Below are positions 49,759 to 58,045 of a stretch of DNA of 64,000 bases, in pieces. The notes under the pieces were generated by a model. The model had not been told where the DNA came from. It did not search any database and was given only the letters and a program-made list of their open reading frames with translations. The stretch is from the NCBI RefSeq assembly GCF_007830335.1, contig NZ_VLKU01000004.1, positions 186,001 through 250,000 on the forward strand, given 5' to 3'. Origin of the DNA: Paracoccus sulfuroxidans (lineage in GTDB: Bacteria; Pseudomonadota; Alphaproteobacteria; Rhodobacterales; Rhodobacteraceae). Numbering within the stretch: the stretch's first letter is position 1; every line of letters begins with the position of its first letter. The translations under genes were made by a program, and so were the position numbers.

Positions 49759-50391
49759 TTACTGAAGCTGGGATCGCCCTCTGATGATCCTGGGCATATG
49801 CCCGCCGGTCTCGGGGTTGCGGCTTTCGACCATATGCGTGATCAGCTCGGCCACGGCGTCGACATAGCCTTGCGGCGCGACGATGCGGACCATTTCGGCA
49901 TTGGCATCGGCCCTAAGCGGAAATTGTTCATTCTCAAGCCCGACGGCGCGCATCTGGTCGCGCAGCTGCGTGACCGTGATGCCATCCAGCCCGATCAGCT
50001 GGCTGACGATGCTGCCCGGCGGCTCGACATGCACGGCGCTGCCATCAAACCACCAGATGCCCTGACCCTGGTCAGACATCATGTTCAACGCATCACGGAC
50101 GGACCCGTCCTGGTTCGACAGCGTCAGCTTGCCTCCAATCGGCTTGGAAACAATCACCGGAACCTGCGTCTTGCGCGTCAGATCCTGCAACATCGCCTCA
50201 ACACCTACCTCTTTCGCCTCATAGGGAAAGGGGTTTTCCAACACATTAACCACCTCTGGCATCACCGGCTCGAACACCTGGCCATGTGCCAGGGACGTTC
50301 CGGTAAGCAGCCAAAGCCCCAGCAAGGCGGACCTGAGCGCCGGAGTACTGATCGGATGTTTTGCACCGCCAGTGCCGGATCTTTTGGTCAT
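49759..50391 (-). CDS. sctC: Stand-alone secretin N0/N1 protein (SctC N-terminal half, RhcC1-like)
   Basis: A 210-residue exported protein (signal ending SLAHG). The mature part is only the periplasmic N-terminal region of a T3SS secretin: N0 domain (PFPYEAKEVGVEAMLQDLTRKTQVPVIVSKPIGGKLTLSNQDGSVRDALNMMSDQGQGIWWFDGSAVHV) and an N1 domain (TVTQLRDQMRAVGLENEQFPLRADANAEMVRIVAPQGYVDAV). There is no barrel. The pore part is encoded 17 kb away in block B. Start is ATG 50391 (GTGAGG upstream); a GTG at 50418 is less likely. It is the first gene of block A. Confidence 0.85.
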   Translation of the reverse strand: MTKRSGTGGAKHPISTPALRSALLGLWLLTGTSLAHGQVFEPVMPEVVNVLENPFPYEAKEVGVEAMLQDLTRKTQVPVIVSKPIGGKLTLSNQDGSVRDALNMMSDQGQGIWWFDGSAVHVEPPGSIVSQLIGLDGITVTQLRDQMRAVGLENEQFPLRADANAEMVRIVAPQGYVDAVAELITHMVESRNPETGGHMPRIIRGRSQLQ

Positions 50392-50497
50392 TTGCCTCAC
50401 CCGGGCCTTAGAAAACACAAGTTACACGACATGCGGATGACGGTTAGTCCCCAGTTGGCTTCCCTCCGCGTTATCGGCAGAGTCCTGCCAAATCGGC

Positions 50498-50504
50498 CCG
50501 GTTT
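50498..50504 (-). promoter_or_regulatory. AAACCGG site upstream of block A
   Basis: On the minus strand, AAACCGG ends 107 bases before the ATG at 50391, in an imperfect dyad (TGCCAAATCGG / CCCGGTTTGCA). The same 7-mer lies within AAACCGGCAAG about 104 and 115 bases before the 31287 and toxin starts. A shared regulatory site is possible but only weakly supported. Confidence 0.25.
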
Positions 50505-50582
50505 GCAAGGGGGCATCGGGTTCATCGAAAGGCCCGGATCGGCTATCAATTGGTTGAATTCAATCAGTAGTGGAGCCTGTTC

Positions 50583-51581
50583 ATGGCCCGATTTTCACGA
50601 GTTATCCTTGCATTTAGCGCGATTCTTTCTGGTTCTGCGCCGAGCCTTTTTGCCAAGCCCGCAGACATGGAAGTCTGGGCGCCACAGATGGCGAACGCTT
50701 TCGTTCAGTTGCTGCAGCCAGAGGCGTCGGCGGAAACCCGCCAGAAGATTGAGCAGGAAATGGTCGAATTGGGCGGGGCCTACTCCGAGAACGAGATGTT
50801 CGCCGATCGCATGCCCCAGGCATTCGTTCAGGCAGCCAGTCTGGCGCATGATGGAAGCGTCCCGGCGACTCGGGGGGTGATGTACGATCTGGCCCGGATT
50901 ATTCTGGTCAATGGCGCGGATATGTCGGGCAAACCAGAGGACAGTTTCGAGACCCTGCGCATCTGGAACGCCGCCGATCCCATCCGCGAAGAGTTCCTGC
51001 CGGGGATGGGTCTGGCGCAATCCGACATCGACGCGCTGGACCGGCTGCGCGCGCTGGACGTGGCGGGCGGCTATAACGCGATGCCGCCTGCGAATTCGTC
51101 CGAAGAGCTGATCGTGACCGCATGGCGGGGCATGACCAATGACGTGGACAAGGTCTTTCCGACCAAGCTGAACGCCTATGTCGACGGCGTCGAGGCGAAT
51201 TGGGACAAGCTGTCGCCCGAAGAGCAGAAGCGCGCGGTCAGCATTTTCACCGCCGAGGATTTCCCCAAGCCCGAGCTGACCAAGAAGATGCTGGGTGCCG
51301 ATGACTATGTCTTCTGGCTGGGCACGGTCCTGTTGCCGATGAGCGATGAGGAAGAAAAGGCCAGCAAGGAACTGGTTCATCTGGTCGATAATGGCGTGTT
51401 CTCGGGGCCGATGGAAAAGCCGCTGACCGACCTGATCGTCGCGATGCGGCAGAAGCAGTCGGCCGGGGGCGGAGACCTCAGCGGCGCGACGCTGCAGCTG
51501 TTCCGGCTGAACAACTATGGCGCCGCTATGGGCGAGATGCACAGCTGGGAGGCCTATCGCTACGGCACGATGGGCTACTAA
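50583..51581 (+). CDS. Exported protein of unknown function, divergent from T3SS block A
   Basis: A 332-residue protein with a Sec signal (ending near LFAKP). The mature part is helical and acidic (MVELGGAYSENEMFADRMPQAFVQAASLAHDG, then LTKKMLGADDYVFWLGTVLLPMSDEEEKASKELVHLVDNG) and has no Cys. No family is recognised. It shares a 165-base divergent region with the SctC N0/N1 gene, so it may be co-regulated with the T3SS. It is followed by a strong terminator. Confidence 0.65.
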   Translation: MARFSRVILAFSAILSGSAPSLFAKPADMEVWAPQMANAFVQLLQPEASAETRQKIEQEMVELGGAYSENEMFADRMPQAFVQAASLAHDGSVPATRGVMYDLARIILVNGADMSGKPEDSFETLRIWNAADPIREEFLPGMGLAQSDIDALDRLRALDVAGGYNAMPPANSSEELIVTAWRGMTNDVDKVFPTKLNAYVDGVEANWDKLSPEEQKRAVSIFTAEDFPKPELTKKMLGADDYVFWLGTVLLPMSDEEEKASKELVHLVDNGVFSGPMEKPLTDLIVAMRQKQSAGGGDLSGATLQLFRLNNYGAAMGEMHSWEAYRYGTMGY

Positions 51582-51604
51582 CTCCCGGTAATTGGCAAAA
51601 AATC

Positions 51605-51637
51605 GGCCCGCGACCGTACCCCGGCGCGGGCCTTTTT
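51605..51637. terminator. Intrinsic terminator between convergent genes
   Basis: Stem GGCCCGCG/CGCGGGCC with a 12-base loop, followed by T5. It ends the 50583 gene; an A-run before the stem makes it usable by the opposite gene at 51640 as well. Confidence 0.78.
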
Positions 51638-51639
51638 CG

Positions 51640-52041
51640 TCAGCGGGTCATATGCGCGCCGTCCGGGGGTGCATAGGCCGCGCCCTGAAACTCCCGCGCC
51701 GAGACCAGAAGCCCGTCACCGTTGAAGAAGACGATCAGGACCTTGCTGTCCTGCTCCTTCGATTTCCCCAGATAATAGACCCATTCGGTGTCAAACTGCG
51801 CCTCGGGCGATCCCAGCGACGCCTTGACGTCGGCGGCCGGCGTGCCATTCGTCAGCGACGCCAGCGCCCCCGGCAACATCTCCTGACGGCGGGGGTTTTC
51901 CTCATCATAGCCCATCGGCGTCTGCCAGATGCTTTTGTCGAACCCCACCTCGGCCCATGCGCCCGTGGCCCAGATCGACATCAGGCCCGCCGCCATCATC
52001 CGCGCCGGTGCAAGGCCCGTCAGCCTGTGTCCTTCCGCCAT
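51640..52041 (-). CDS. Small exported protein of unknown function
   Basis: A 133-residue protein with a Sec signal (ATGAWAE) and a mature domain of about 100 residues (LTNGTPAADVKASLGSPEAQFDTEWVYYLGKSKEQDSKVLIVFFNGDGLL). The pattern of a short helix, G(T/S)P.A.V...LG.P, then a strand-rich W-Y-L-G segment resembles the SmpA/BamE-like fold. It lacks a lipobox. An in-frame Met15 or Met21 is an alternative start. Confidence 0.6.
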   Translation of the reverse strand: MAEGHRLTGLAPARMMAAGLMSIWATGAWAEVGFDKSIWQTPMGYDEENPRRQEMLPGALASLTNGTPAADVKASLGSPEAQFDTEWVYYLGKSKEQDSKVLIVFFNGDGLLVSAREFQGAAYAPPDGAHMTR

Positions 52042-52210
52042 GATCCTTGCCCCTTCATGTCAATCGTTACGACGCCCCCCCGCAGCGTGGCGGGGCAGCC
52101 GGATCGGATCGTCACGAAATCCGCAGCGGAAGCAATCTCTCCGGCCGCGTTTCGGGGTTAACTGACGGTTTTTGCAGCGTAAACGGGTGCGTTCTCGCGA
52201 TTGTTCAACC

Positions 52211-52837
52211 CTAGCGGCAGGATCCGGGGCTGACACCGGCACCGCGCAGGCTCCAATCCACCATCTGCGAGACAAGCTCGCGGCTGGCCGCGTCGAAGGC
52301 CGGAATCAGATCCTCGTTCTTCGTCGTGGCCGCGTTGGCGGTGGTGGTGAAGGTGCCGCGCGCGACGACGGTCGCGTCCATCTCTCGCACCAGTTGGGCA
52401 TCGACCGACAGCCGCACGGTCGCGCCCTTGCCGCTGGCTTCGGCGTTGAAATCATTGATCTCGCTGATCATCGCCAGATCGCCCGCCGTGCCCAAGGGCG
52501 CGCGCCCGACATGGCTGAAGGCGTCGTAAGCGCCCAGCGAGCGGACCAGCAGCGTCTGCAGCGTCACCGGCACGGTATCGCCCCATTGCGCGTCGGGCAG
52601 ATACTGGGTCTGCAGCTCATTGGGGCGGATCATGATGCGTTCGCTTGCCAGCGTGCCGCGCGTCTTCGGTTCCTCGATCACCAGTTCGGCCACATGCTTG
52701 CGGCCGCATTGGCGCGCCTGATCCGAGGGCGGGCGCAGCTCGAACACGTCGCGCTTGGGCTCTCCCTCCAGCGCGCGCAGCGCGGCACAGCCGGGCAGGG
52801 CGACGGTCAGGGCAAGAAACAGGGCGGTCAGGCGCAT
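52211..52837 (-). CDS. ABC transport auxiliary lipoprotein (PqiC/MlaX-like)
   Basis: A 208-residue lipoprotein (lipobox LPGC) with the DUF330/PqiC pattern of ABC-type transport auxiliary components (VFELRPPSDQARQC, ASERIMIRPNELQTQYLPDAQWGDTVPVTLQTLLVRSLGAYDAFSHVGR). It lies downstream of the MCE-protein gene and is predicted to anchor or shuttle lipid at the outer membrane for the Mla-type transporter. Confidence 0.85.
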   Translation of the reverse strand: MRLTALFLALTVALPGCAALRALEGEPKRDVFELRPPSDQARQCGRKHVAELVIEEPKTRGTLASERIMIRPNELQTQYLPDAQWGDTVPVTLQTLLVRSLGAYDAFSHVGRAPLGTAGDLAMISEINDFNAEASGKGATVRLSVDAQLVREMDATVVARGTFTTTANAATTKNEDLIPAFDAASRELVSQMVDWSLRGAGVSPGSCR

Positions 52838-52846
52838 GGCGGCTCC

Positions 52847-54148
52847 TCAGCGGCGGAATTCGGGCGTCTGCGGCCCGGTGATGACTTGTGCCGGATTGCG
52901 GCGCAGGGTGACGAAGAACTGGTCGACGTTCTTGACCAGATTCCGCATTTCTTGCGCCATGCGGGTGAATTGCGGCAGGCCGTCCCTTGCGAAAGCCTGC
53001 ACCGGGCCATTGGCGCTGTCCAGCATCGCGCGCAGGCTGCCGAAGGCCTGATCGGCGGAATCGGCGGCGTTTCGCAGGCGCTGGGTGATCTCGGGCAGGT
53101 CGGTGACAACGCTGTCGATGGCGGTGTTCAGATGGGACAGGGTTTCGCGCAGGTCAGTCACCACGGGTTCGACATTCGAGTTGATGACCCGGTCCGCGCC
53201 GTCAAAGGCCCGCTCGGCCGAGGCGAGGGTGCGGTTGCCCGTAGCCAGCGCGCTGTCCAGACTGTCGAGCGTCGTGCCAGCGCGCGTGCTGAGCTGCGAC
53301 AGGTCCGTCTGCAGGCTGGTCGCCGTCTGGTCCAGCCGCTGCGTCAGGCTGCGCAGATCGCCCGAGATATAGTTCCGCGCCTCATCCAGCGTGCCGGTGG
53401 CCGAGTCGAGCGCCGTATTCGCCTTGCCCGCCGTCTCGTTGAAACTGGTCAGCGTGGTGTCGATATTGCCCAGCGTCGTCTCAGCCGCCCCGCTGATCGC
53501 GTCCAGCTTGTCGCCAAAGGCGGTGATGCTGTCGGCGGCCTTGCCGATGGCATCGGTGGCATTGGCGATATCGGTCATGGCCTTTTCCAGATTGCCGCTG
53601 GAGGTTTCGACATTGGTCAGGATGTTGCGCACGCGGGTCTGGTTCTCATCGCCCAGAAGCACGGTCAGTTGCGAGGCGACGTTGTTCAGCCGCTCGATCA
53701 TCTCGGGGCCCTGATCGCTGAGCGTTTGCAGGATCGAGCGGTTGGCCGGGATCTCGGGGACGCCGGTGGGGCTGCTGTCCTCCAGCAGGCGGTTGCCGGG
53801 GGTTCCGGCCGTGATGGCGACATCGGCAACCCCGGTCACGCCCTGAATCTCGATCGAGGCGCGGGAATCGATGCGGATGGGCGTGTGTTCGCGCACCTCG
53901 ATCCGGGTGCGGACGGTGCCGTCATTCTTGCCGCTGATTTCCATGTCGATGACGCGGCCGACGACCAGACCAGCGAAGCGCACATTCGAGGAGACGTCGA
54001 GCCCCGACACTTCGGTGAAGTAGATGTCGTAATAGTCGAACTGGCGGTTCACCTGCAGCTTGGCGAACCACATCAGAAAGCCCAGAAGCGCCAGAAAGCC
54101 CGCCAGCGTGAAGGCACCGATCAGGACGAAATTAGCCTTGGTTTCCAT
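52847..54148 (-). CDS. mlaD: MCE (MlaD/PqiB-type) lipid transport protein
   Basis: A 433-residue protein with one N-terminal transmembrane helix (FVLIGAFTLAGFLALLGFLMWFAKL), one MCE domain (residues about 40-115, SGLDVSSNVRFAGLVVGRVIDMEI) and a long helical tail (about 120-420) rich in coiled-coil heptads. It is longer than MlaD of E. coli (183) and resembles the single-MCE tail-bearing proteins of alphaproteobacteria. It is the substrate-binding part of a lipid ABC transporter. The 3' end of the ATPase gene overlaps its start by 17 bases. Confidence 0.9.
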   Translation of the reverse strand: METKANFVLIGAFTLAGFLALLGFLMWFAKLQVNRQFDYYDIYFTEVSGLDVSSNVRFAGLVVGRVIDMEISGKNDGTVRTRIEVREHTPIRIDSRASIEIQGVTGVADVAITAGTPGNRLLEDSSPTGVPEIPANRSILQTLSDQGPEMIERLNNVASQLTVLLGDENQTRVRNILTNVETSSGNLEKAMTDIANATDAIGKAADSITAFGDKLDAISGAAETTLGNIDTTLTSFNETAGKANTALDSATGTLDEARNYISGDLRSLTQRLDQTATSLQTDLSQLSTRAGTTLDSLDSALATGNRTLASAERAFDGADRVINSNVEPVVTDLRETLSHLNTAIDSVVTDLPEITQRLRNAADSADQAFGSLRAMLDSANGPVQAFARDGLPQFTRMAQEMRNLVKNVDQFFVTLRRNPAQVITGPQTPEFRR

Positions 54149-54929
54149 CGGGCGACTCCTTGCTGCGGCCGGTCGTCAGGGCGGCCCTGGCGCGTGGTCC
54201 GTGGAAATATTCATGCACCCAAGGGTGATCGATCTTCAACATATCGGCCATGGTGCCGGTGGCCAGCACCTTGCGTTCGGCCAGAACCGCGATGCGGTCG
54301 CAACAGGCGTGAAGCGTATCCAGATCATGCGTCACCAGAAACACCGAAAGGTCCAGCGCGTCGCGCAATTCGACGATCAGCCGGTCGAAGGCATCCGCGC
54401 CGATGGGATCGAGCCCTGCCGTGGGTTCGTCCAGAAACAGGATCTCGGGGTCTAGGGCCAGCGCACGCGCCAGACCTGCGCGCTTGCGCATGCCCCCCGA
54501 CAGGTCCGAGGGCATCTTGTCATTGGCATTCCACGGCAGCCCCGCCATCGACACCTTCAGCTCGGCCAGCGCCCGGCGCTGCTCGGGGCCAAGATCGGGG
54601 ACGGCGCGCAGGGGGGCCTCGACATTCTCGCGCACGTTCAGCGCCGAAAACAGCGCGCCATCCTGAAACATGACGCCCCAGCGGCGTTCCAGCGCCTCGC
54701 GGGCCGGGGGGCTGAGCGTTTCAATGTCCTGACCCAGCACCCGGACCTGACCCGCCGCGGGTTTCAGCAGACCGACGATGGTGCGCAGCAGCACAGATTT
54801 CCCGGTGCCCGAGCCGCCGACCACGCCCAGAATCTCGCCGCGCTTCAGATCAAGGTCCAGCCCGTCATGGACGGTATGGCTGCCGAAACGGGTGACAAGG
54901 CCACGGACTTCGACGACGTTTTCGCTCAT
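54132..54929 (-). CDS. mlaF: Mla-type ABC transporter ATPase
   Basis: A 265-residue ABC ATPase. Walker A is GGSGTGKS, the signature is LSGGMRKRAGLARALAL, Walker B is PEILFLDEPTAGLDP, and the H-loop is VTHDLDTLH. The MlaF/Ttg2A type is indicated by neighbours. The start is ATG 54929 (MSENVVEVRGL), which overlaps the permease stop as ATGA; a longer frame continues antisense through the permease gene. Confidence 0.93.
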   Translation of the reverse strand: MSENVVEVRGLVTRFGSHTVHDGLDLDLKRGEILGVVGGSGTGKSVLLRTIVGLLKPAAGQVRVLGQDIETLSPPAREALERRWGVMFQDGALFSALNVRENVEAPLRAVPDLGPEQRRALAELKVSMAGLPWNANDKMPSDLSGGMRKRAGLARALALDPEILFLDEPTAGLDPIGADAFDRLIVELRDALDLSVFLVTHDLDTLHACCDRIAVLAERKVLATGTMADMLKIDHPWVHEYFHGPRARAALTTGRSKESPDGNQG

Positions 54930-56026
54930 ATCCCGACCTCGGCGAAGAAGATCGAGAAGAGCGCGTCGGCGATGATGACCAGAAAGATCGCGTTCACCAC
55001 GGCGGTCGAGGTCTGCGCGCCCAGCGATTCGGCGTCCTTGCCGACCTTCATCCCGGCGTGGCAGCCGATGACGCCGATGATCAGCGCAAAGACCGGCGCC
55101 TTGCTGAGCCCGGCGATGACGTTGTCGACATCCGTTTCCGCGATCATCCGATAGCGGAACATCGAGGGCGAGATGCCCAGCTCCACCCATGACATGATCG
55201 CCCCGCCCAAGAGGCCCGCGGCATTGGCGATCACTGTCAGGATCGGCAGGGTGATCAGCAGCGCCAGAATGCGTGGCAGCACCAGCCGCATGTCAGGGTC
55301 GATCCCCAGCGTGCGCATGGCGTCGATTTCCTCGCGCATTTTCATCGACCCGATCGAGGCCGTCAGCGCCGAGGCGGTGCGCCCGGCCACGATGATCGCG
55401 GTCAGCAGCACGCCCAGCTCGCGGATGATCGAGATCGAGATCAGGTCGACCACAAAGACCTCGGCCCCGAATTCGTGCAGCTGCACCGCGCCCTGAAACG
55501 CCAGCACCACGCCGATCAGGAAGGACATCAGCGCCACGATGGGAACGGCGCGCAAGCCGGTCTCCTGACAATGGTGGACCAACGGGATCAGCGGGAATTC
55601 GGAAGGATGGCGGATGGAACGCGCCAGTGCCGCCAGAAAGCGGCCCAGATATTCGGCGAGTTCCGTCAGGAAACGCAGCGCCCGGACGACACGCCTGCCA
55701 GTGTTGTCCAGAAGCGCCCGCAGCCCGCGCAGCACGGGCTTGGCCGGGTCCGGGGTCGGGACGGATTTGCGGACGGCCTCCAGCAGGCGTTCATGGGTGG
55801 GGGCCAGCCCTTGCAGCGTGACGCCCTGATCCTGAAGCGACAGCAAAAGCAGGGCGGCGGCCGTGTCGAACCGCGTCAGCCCCGCCAGATCGATCTGCCT
55901 TGCATCGCCGATCAACTGCTTGGCGCGTGCCAGCGTCCAGACCGAGAAATCGCCCGACAGCGACGCGACACCGGCCGAGACGGTGCCGGTCAGGCGATGT
56001 TCACTGGGCAGGCTGCTGCTGGTCAT
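54926..56026 (-). CDS. mlaE: MlaE-family lipid ABC transporter permease with N-terminal STAS-like domain
   Basis: A 366-residue permease. The N-terminal 100 residues look like a STAS domain (ARQIDLAGLTRFDTAAALLLLSLQDQGVTLQGLAP); the rest is the MlaE core with VVDLISISIIRELGVLLTAIIVAGRTASALTASIGSMKMREEIDAMRTLGIDP and RILALLITLPILTVIANAAGLLGG. The STAS extension is common in alphaproteobacterial MlaE. First gene of the operon; the start lies 70 bases from the mauR gene end. Confidence 0.92.
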   Translation of the reverse strand: MTSSSLPSEHRLTGTVSAGVASLSGDFSVWTLARAKQLIGDARQIDLAGLTRFDTAAALLLLSLQDQGVTLQGLAPTHERLLEAVRKSVPTPDPAKPVLRGLRALLDNTGRRVVRALRFLTELAEYLGRFLAALARSIRHPSEFPLIPLVHHCQETGLRAVPIVALMSFLIGVVLAFQGAVQLHEFGAEVFVVDLISISIIRELGVLLTAIIVAGRTASALTASIGSMKMREEIDAMRTLGIDPDMRLVLPRILALLITLPILTVIANAAGLLGGAIMSWVELGISPSMFRYRMIAETDVDNVIAGLSKAPVFALIIGVIGCHAGMKVGKDAESLGAQTSTAVVNAIFLVIIADALFSIFFAEVGI

Positions 56027-56095
56027 TCAATGCAATCAGATGAAATCCACCAGCATTTGATGAGTGCTGGCGTCTGGATTGTCAAACTTCGGCGC

Positions 56096-56929
56096 TCAGG
56101 CCCGGTTGAACAGGGCCGCGCACCAATCGCCGATGCGCCGGGTGACCGGGTCGTCGCGCAGATGGGCCTGCGCCAGCAGCCACAGTTCGCGCCGGGCCTC
56201 CATTTCGCGGATCTCGAAGCGCGGGTCGTCCATGAGATCGCGGCAAAGGAAGTCGGGCAGCACCGCGACCCCGGTCTCGCATTCCACGAACCGGCGGAAG
56301 AGGCAGAGGTTCGAGGTCTTCATGCGTACCAGCCGAGGCGGATAGATGGCAAACAGCTCGCACATCTCGGGCGTTTCCAGAAACTGGTCGGGATAGGCCG
56401 CCACCGTGACCTCCTCGCCCTTGGCGTGGCGCGGGATGACCAGCATGAAGCGGATCTCTCCGATCTTGCGCATGGTAAAGGTGCCGTGTTTGGGACGGCC
56501 CAGACGGATCGCGAGGTCGGCCTCCCAGCGGGACATGTCGACCACCTGATCGGTGGTCTCGATCAGCAGCGTGAGGTCGGGCTGCGATTCCAGCAGCTCC
56601 CCAAGGGCCGGGGCAAGGAAGTGGTCGGCAATCGCCTCGATGGTCGAAAGGCGCAGGTTGCGCCTTGGCATCTGCTGATGCTGAAGCTGGGCCGAGATGT
56701 GATCTGCGGCCTGTTCCATGGCCGCGAGATCGGTCAGAATGGCCTGACAGCTCTCTGTTGGCTGGCGCACACCGTCCTTCGCCTCGAACAAAGGTATGCC
56801 CAGCGTCGATTCGATTCGCGTAACCCTTCGCGCTACAGTGGTTTCTTCCACCTCAAGCAGTCGCGCGGCGCGTGTGTAAGAGCCGGTTTTGTTGACGGCT
56901 GCGATCACGCGGAGATCATCCCAGTTCAA
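56096..56929 (-). CDS. mauR: LysR-type activator of the methylamine utilisation genes
   Basis: A 277-residue LysR-type regulator. The N-terminal helix-turn-helix (WDDLRVIAAVNKTGSYTRAARLLEVEETTVARRVTRIESTLGIPLFE) is followed by a LysR substrate-binding domain (RNLRLSTIEAIADHFLAPALGELLESQPDLTLLIETTDQVVD). It is divergent from mauF, as mauR is in Paracoccus, where it activates mau expression in response to methylamine. Confidence 0.92.
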   Translation of the reverse strand: MNWDDLRVIAAVNKTGSYTRAARLLEVEETTVARRVTRIESTLGIPLFEAKDGVRQPTESCQAILTDLAAMEQAADHISAQLQHQQMPRRNLRLSTIEAIADHFLAPALGELLESQPDLTLLIETTDQVVDMSRWEADLAIRLGRPKHGTFTMRKIGEIRFMLVIPRHAKGEEVTVAAYPDQFLETPEMCELFAIYPPRLVRMKTSNLCLFRRFVECETGVAVLPDFLCRDLMDDPRFEIREMEARRELWLLAQAHLRDDPVTRRIGDWCAALFNRA

Positions 56930-57128
56930 CTTTTTTTCCTCTCCTGCAAGTTTGCACCCCCCCGCTGCATATCCTCGGGTTTACCAAATGTCACCGTACG
57001 TCACAAACTCGTATCGATGCTTGATTGCCCTTTTCGACAGTCTCGGATGCCTCATCTAAAAGTATGATAATCCGAAAGTTTTAGAGGACAGACAGGCAGC
57101 GACGACACTGAGCGAGAGGAGGCGTGAA
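56930..57128. promoter_or_regulatory. mauR-mauF divergent promoter region
   Basis: A 199-base gap between divergent mauR and mauF, more AT-rich than its flanks (for example ATGATAATCCGAAAG near 57063-57077). It should hold the MauR-dependent mauF promoter and the mauR promoter. No exact MauR operator can be fixed by eye. Confidence 0.55.
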
Positions 57129-57965
57129 GTGGCATCTATCGAGAACTTCCCCGGTAGGGCGGATCCGGCTGCGGCCGTTCCGGACTGCGCGTTTTTTCCT
57201 GAGACCTATTCGACGGCTTCCCGCCTGGTGATCCTTGGGATCGCCGCTGTGGCGGGTGTTGCCGGTGGGATGGCCATGAACAGCGCGGCAGATACGACGG
57301 GGGCGGTCTGGGCCGTTCTGGGGTCGGCCGCGGTTGCGGGTGGCCTTTTGTCGACGTGGTCGCCCTGCGGCTATTCGTCGATCTCGCTTCTGCGGCCTTC
57401 GGGGCGCGGGGCAAAGGCGGTGATGGGCTGGCTGCCGACGTTCGGCATGCATGGCCTTGGCTATGCCTTGGGTGCGGTCATTCTGGGAACTCTGCTGGGC
57501 GCCATCGGCGGTCTGGCGGGCTTCACCGGTTTTGGCGTGACTGCACTGGTGATCATGGGTCTGGTCGGCGTTCTTTATGGCGCGCACCAGCTCGACTTCC
57601 TGCGCGTGCCTTATCCGCAGCGCCGGGCTCAGGTTCCGCATGACGCCCGTCAGCGGTTCCCGAAATGGTTCATCGGTGGCCTTTACGGGCTGTCGCTTGG
57701 GCTTGATTACATGACCTACGTTCAGACCCCGCTGCTTTATGTCATGACGCTGGCGGCAGCATTCACCGGCAACATCCCCGAGGCCATCGCGATTATCGCG
57801 CTGTTCAACGTGGGTCGTTACCTGCCGGTCGCGGTCAACGCCCTGCCGATCACGGACTACAAGGTCCAGGCATGGCTGGCCCGCAATCAGGAGCGCGCGG
57901 CGCTTGCCGATGGCGCGATCCTTGTCGCGCTGGGCGCAGCATTCCTGGTTGTTGCTCTGCTGTAA
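57129..57965 (+). CDS. mauF: Methylamine utilisation membrane protein MauF
   Basis: A 278-residue polytopic membrane protein of the MauF family, needed for methylamine dehydrogenase formation in Paracoccus. Hydrophobic helices begin near residue 30 ([18 protein letters not shown]), with [18 protein letters not shown] around residue 77 and [33 protein letters not shown] 57129 is the start after a GAGGAGGCGTGAA stretch. First gene of the mau operon. Confidence 0.92.
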   Translation: MASIENFPGRADPAAAVPDCAFFPETYSTASRLVILGIAAVAGVAGGMAMNSAADTTGAVWAVLGSAAVAGGLLSTWSPCGYSSISLLRPSGRGAKAVMGWLPTFGMHGLGYALGAVILGTLLGAIGGLAGFTGFGVTALVIMGLVGVLYGAHQLDFLRVPYPQRRAQVPHDARQRFPKWFIGGLYGLSLGLDYMTYVQTPLLYVMTLAAAFTGNIPEAIAIIALFNVGRYLPVAVNALPITDYKVQAWLARNQERAALADGAILVALGAAFLVVALL

Positions 57966-58045
57966 CGGCTGAACACCTGCCGAAACTACCCATTCTGTGG
58001 CCCCGCCTTTCGCGGGTGCCCGGTCGCCATCACAGGGAGGATACG

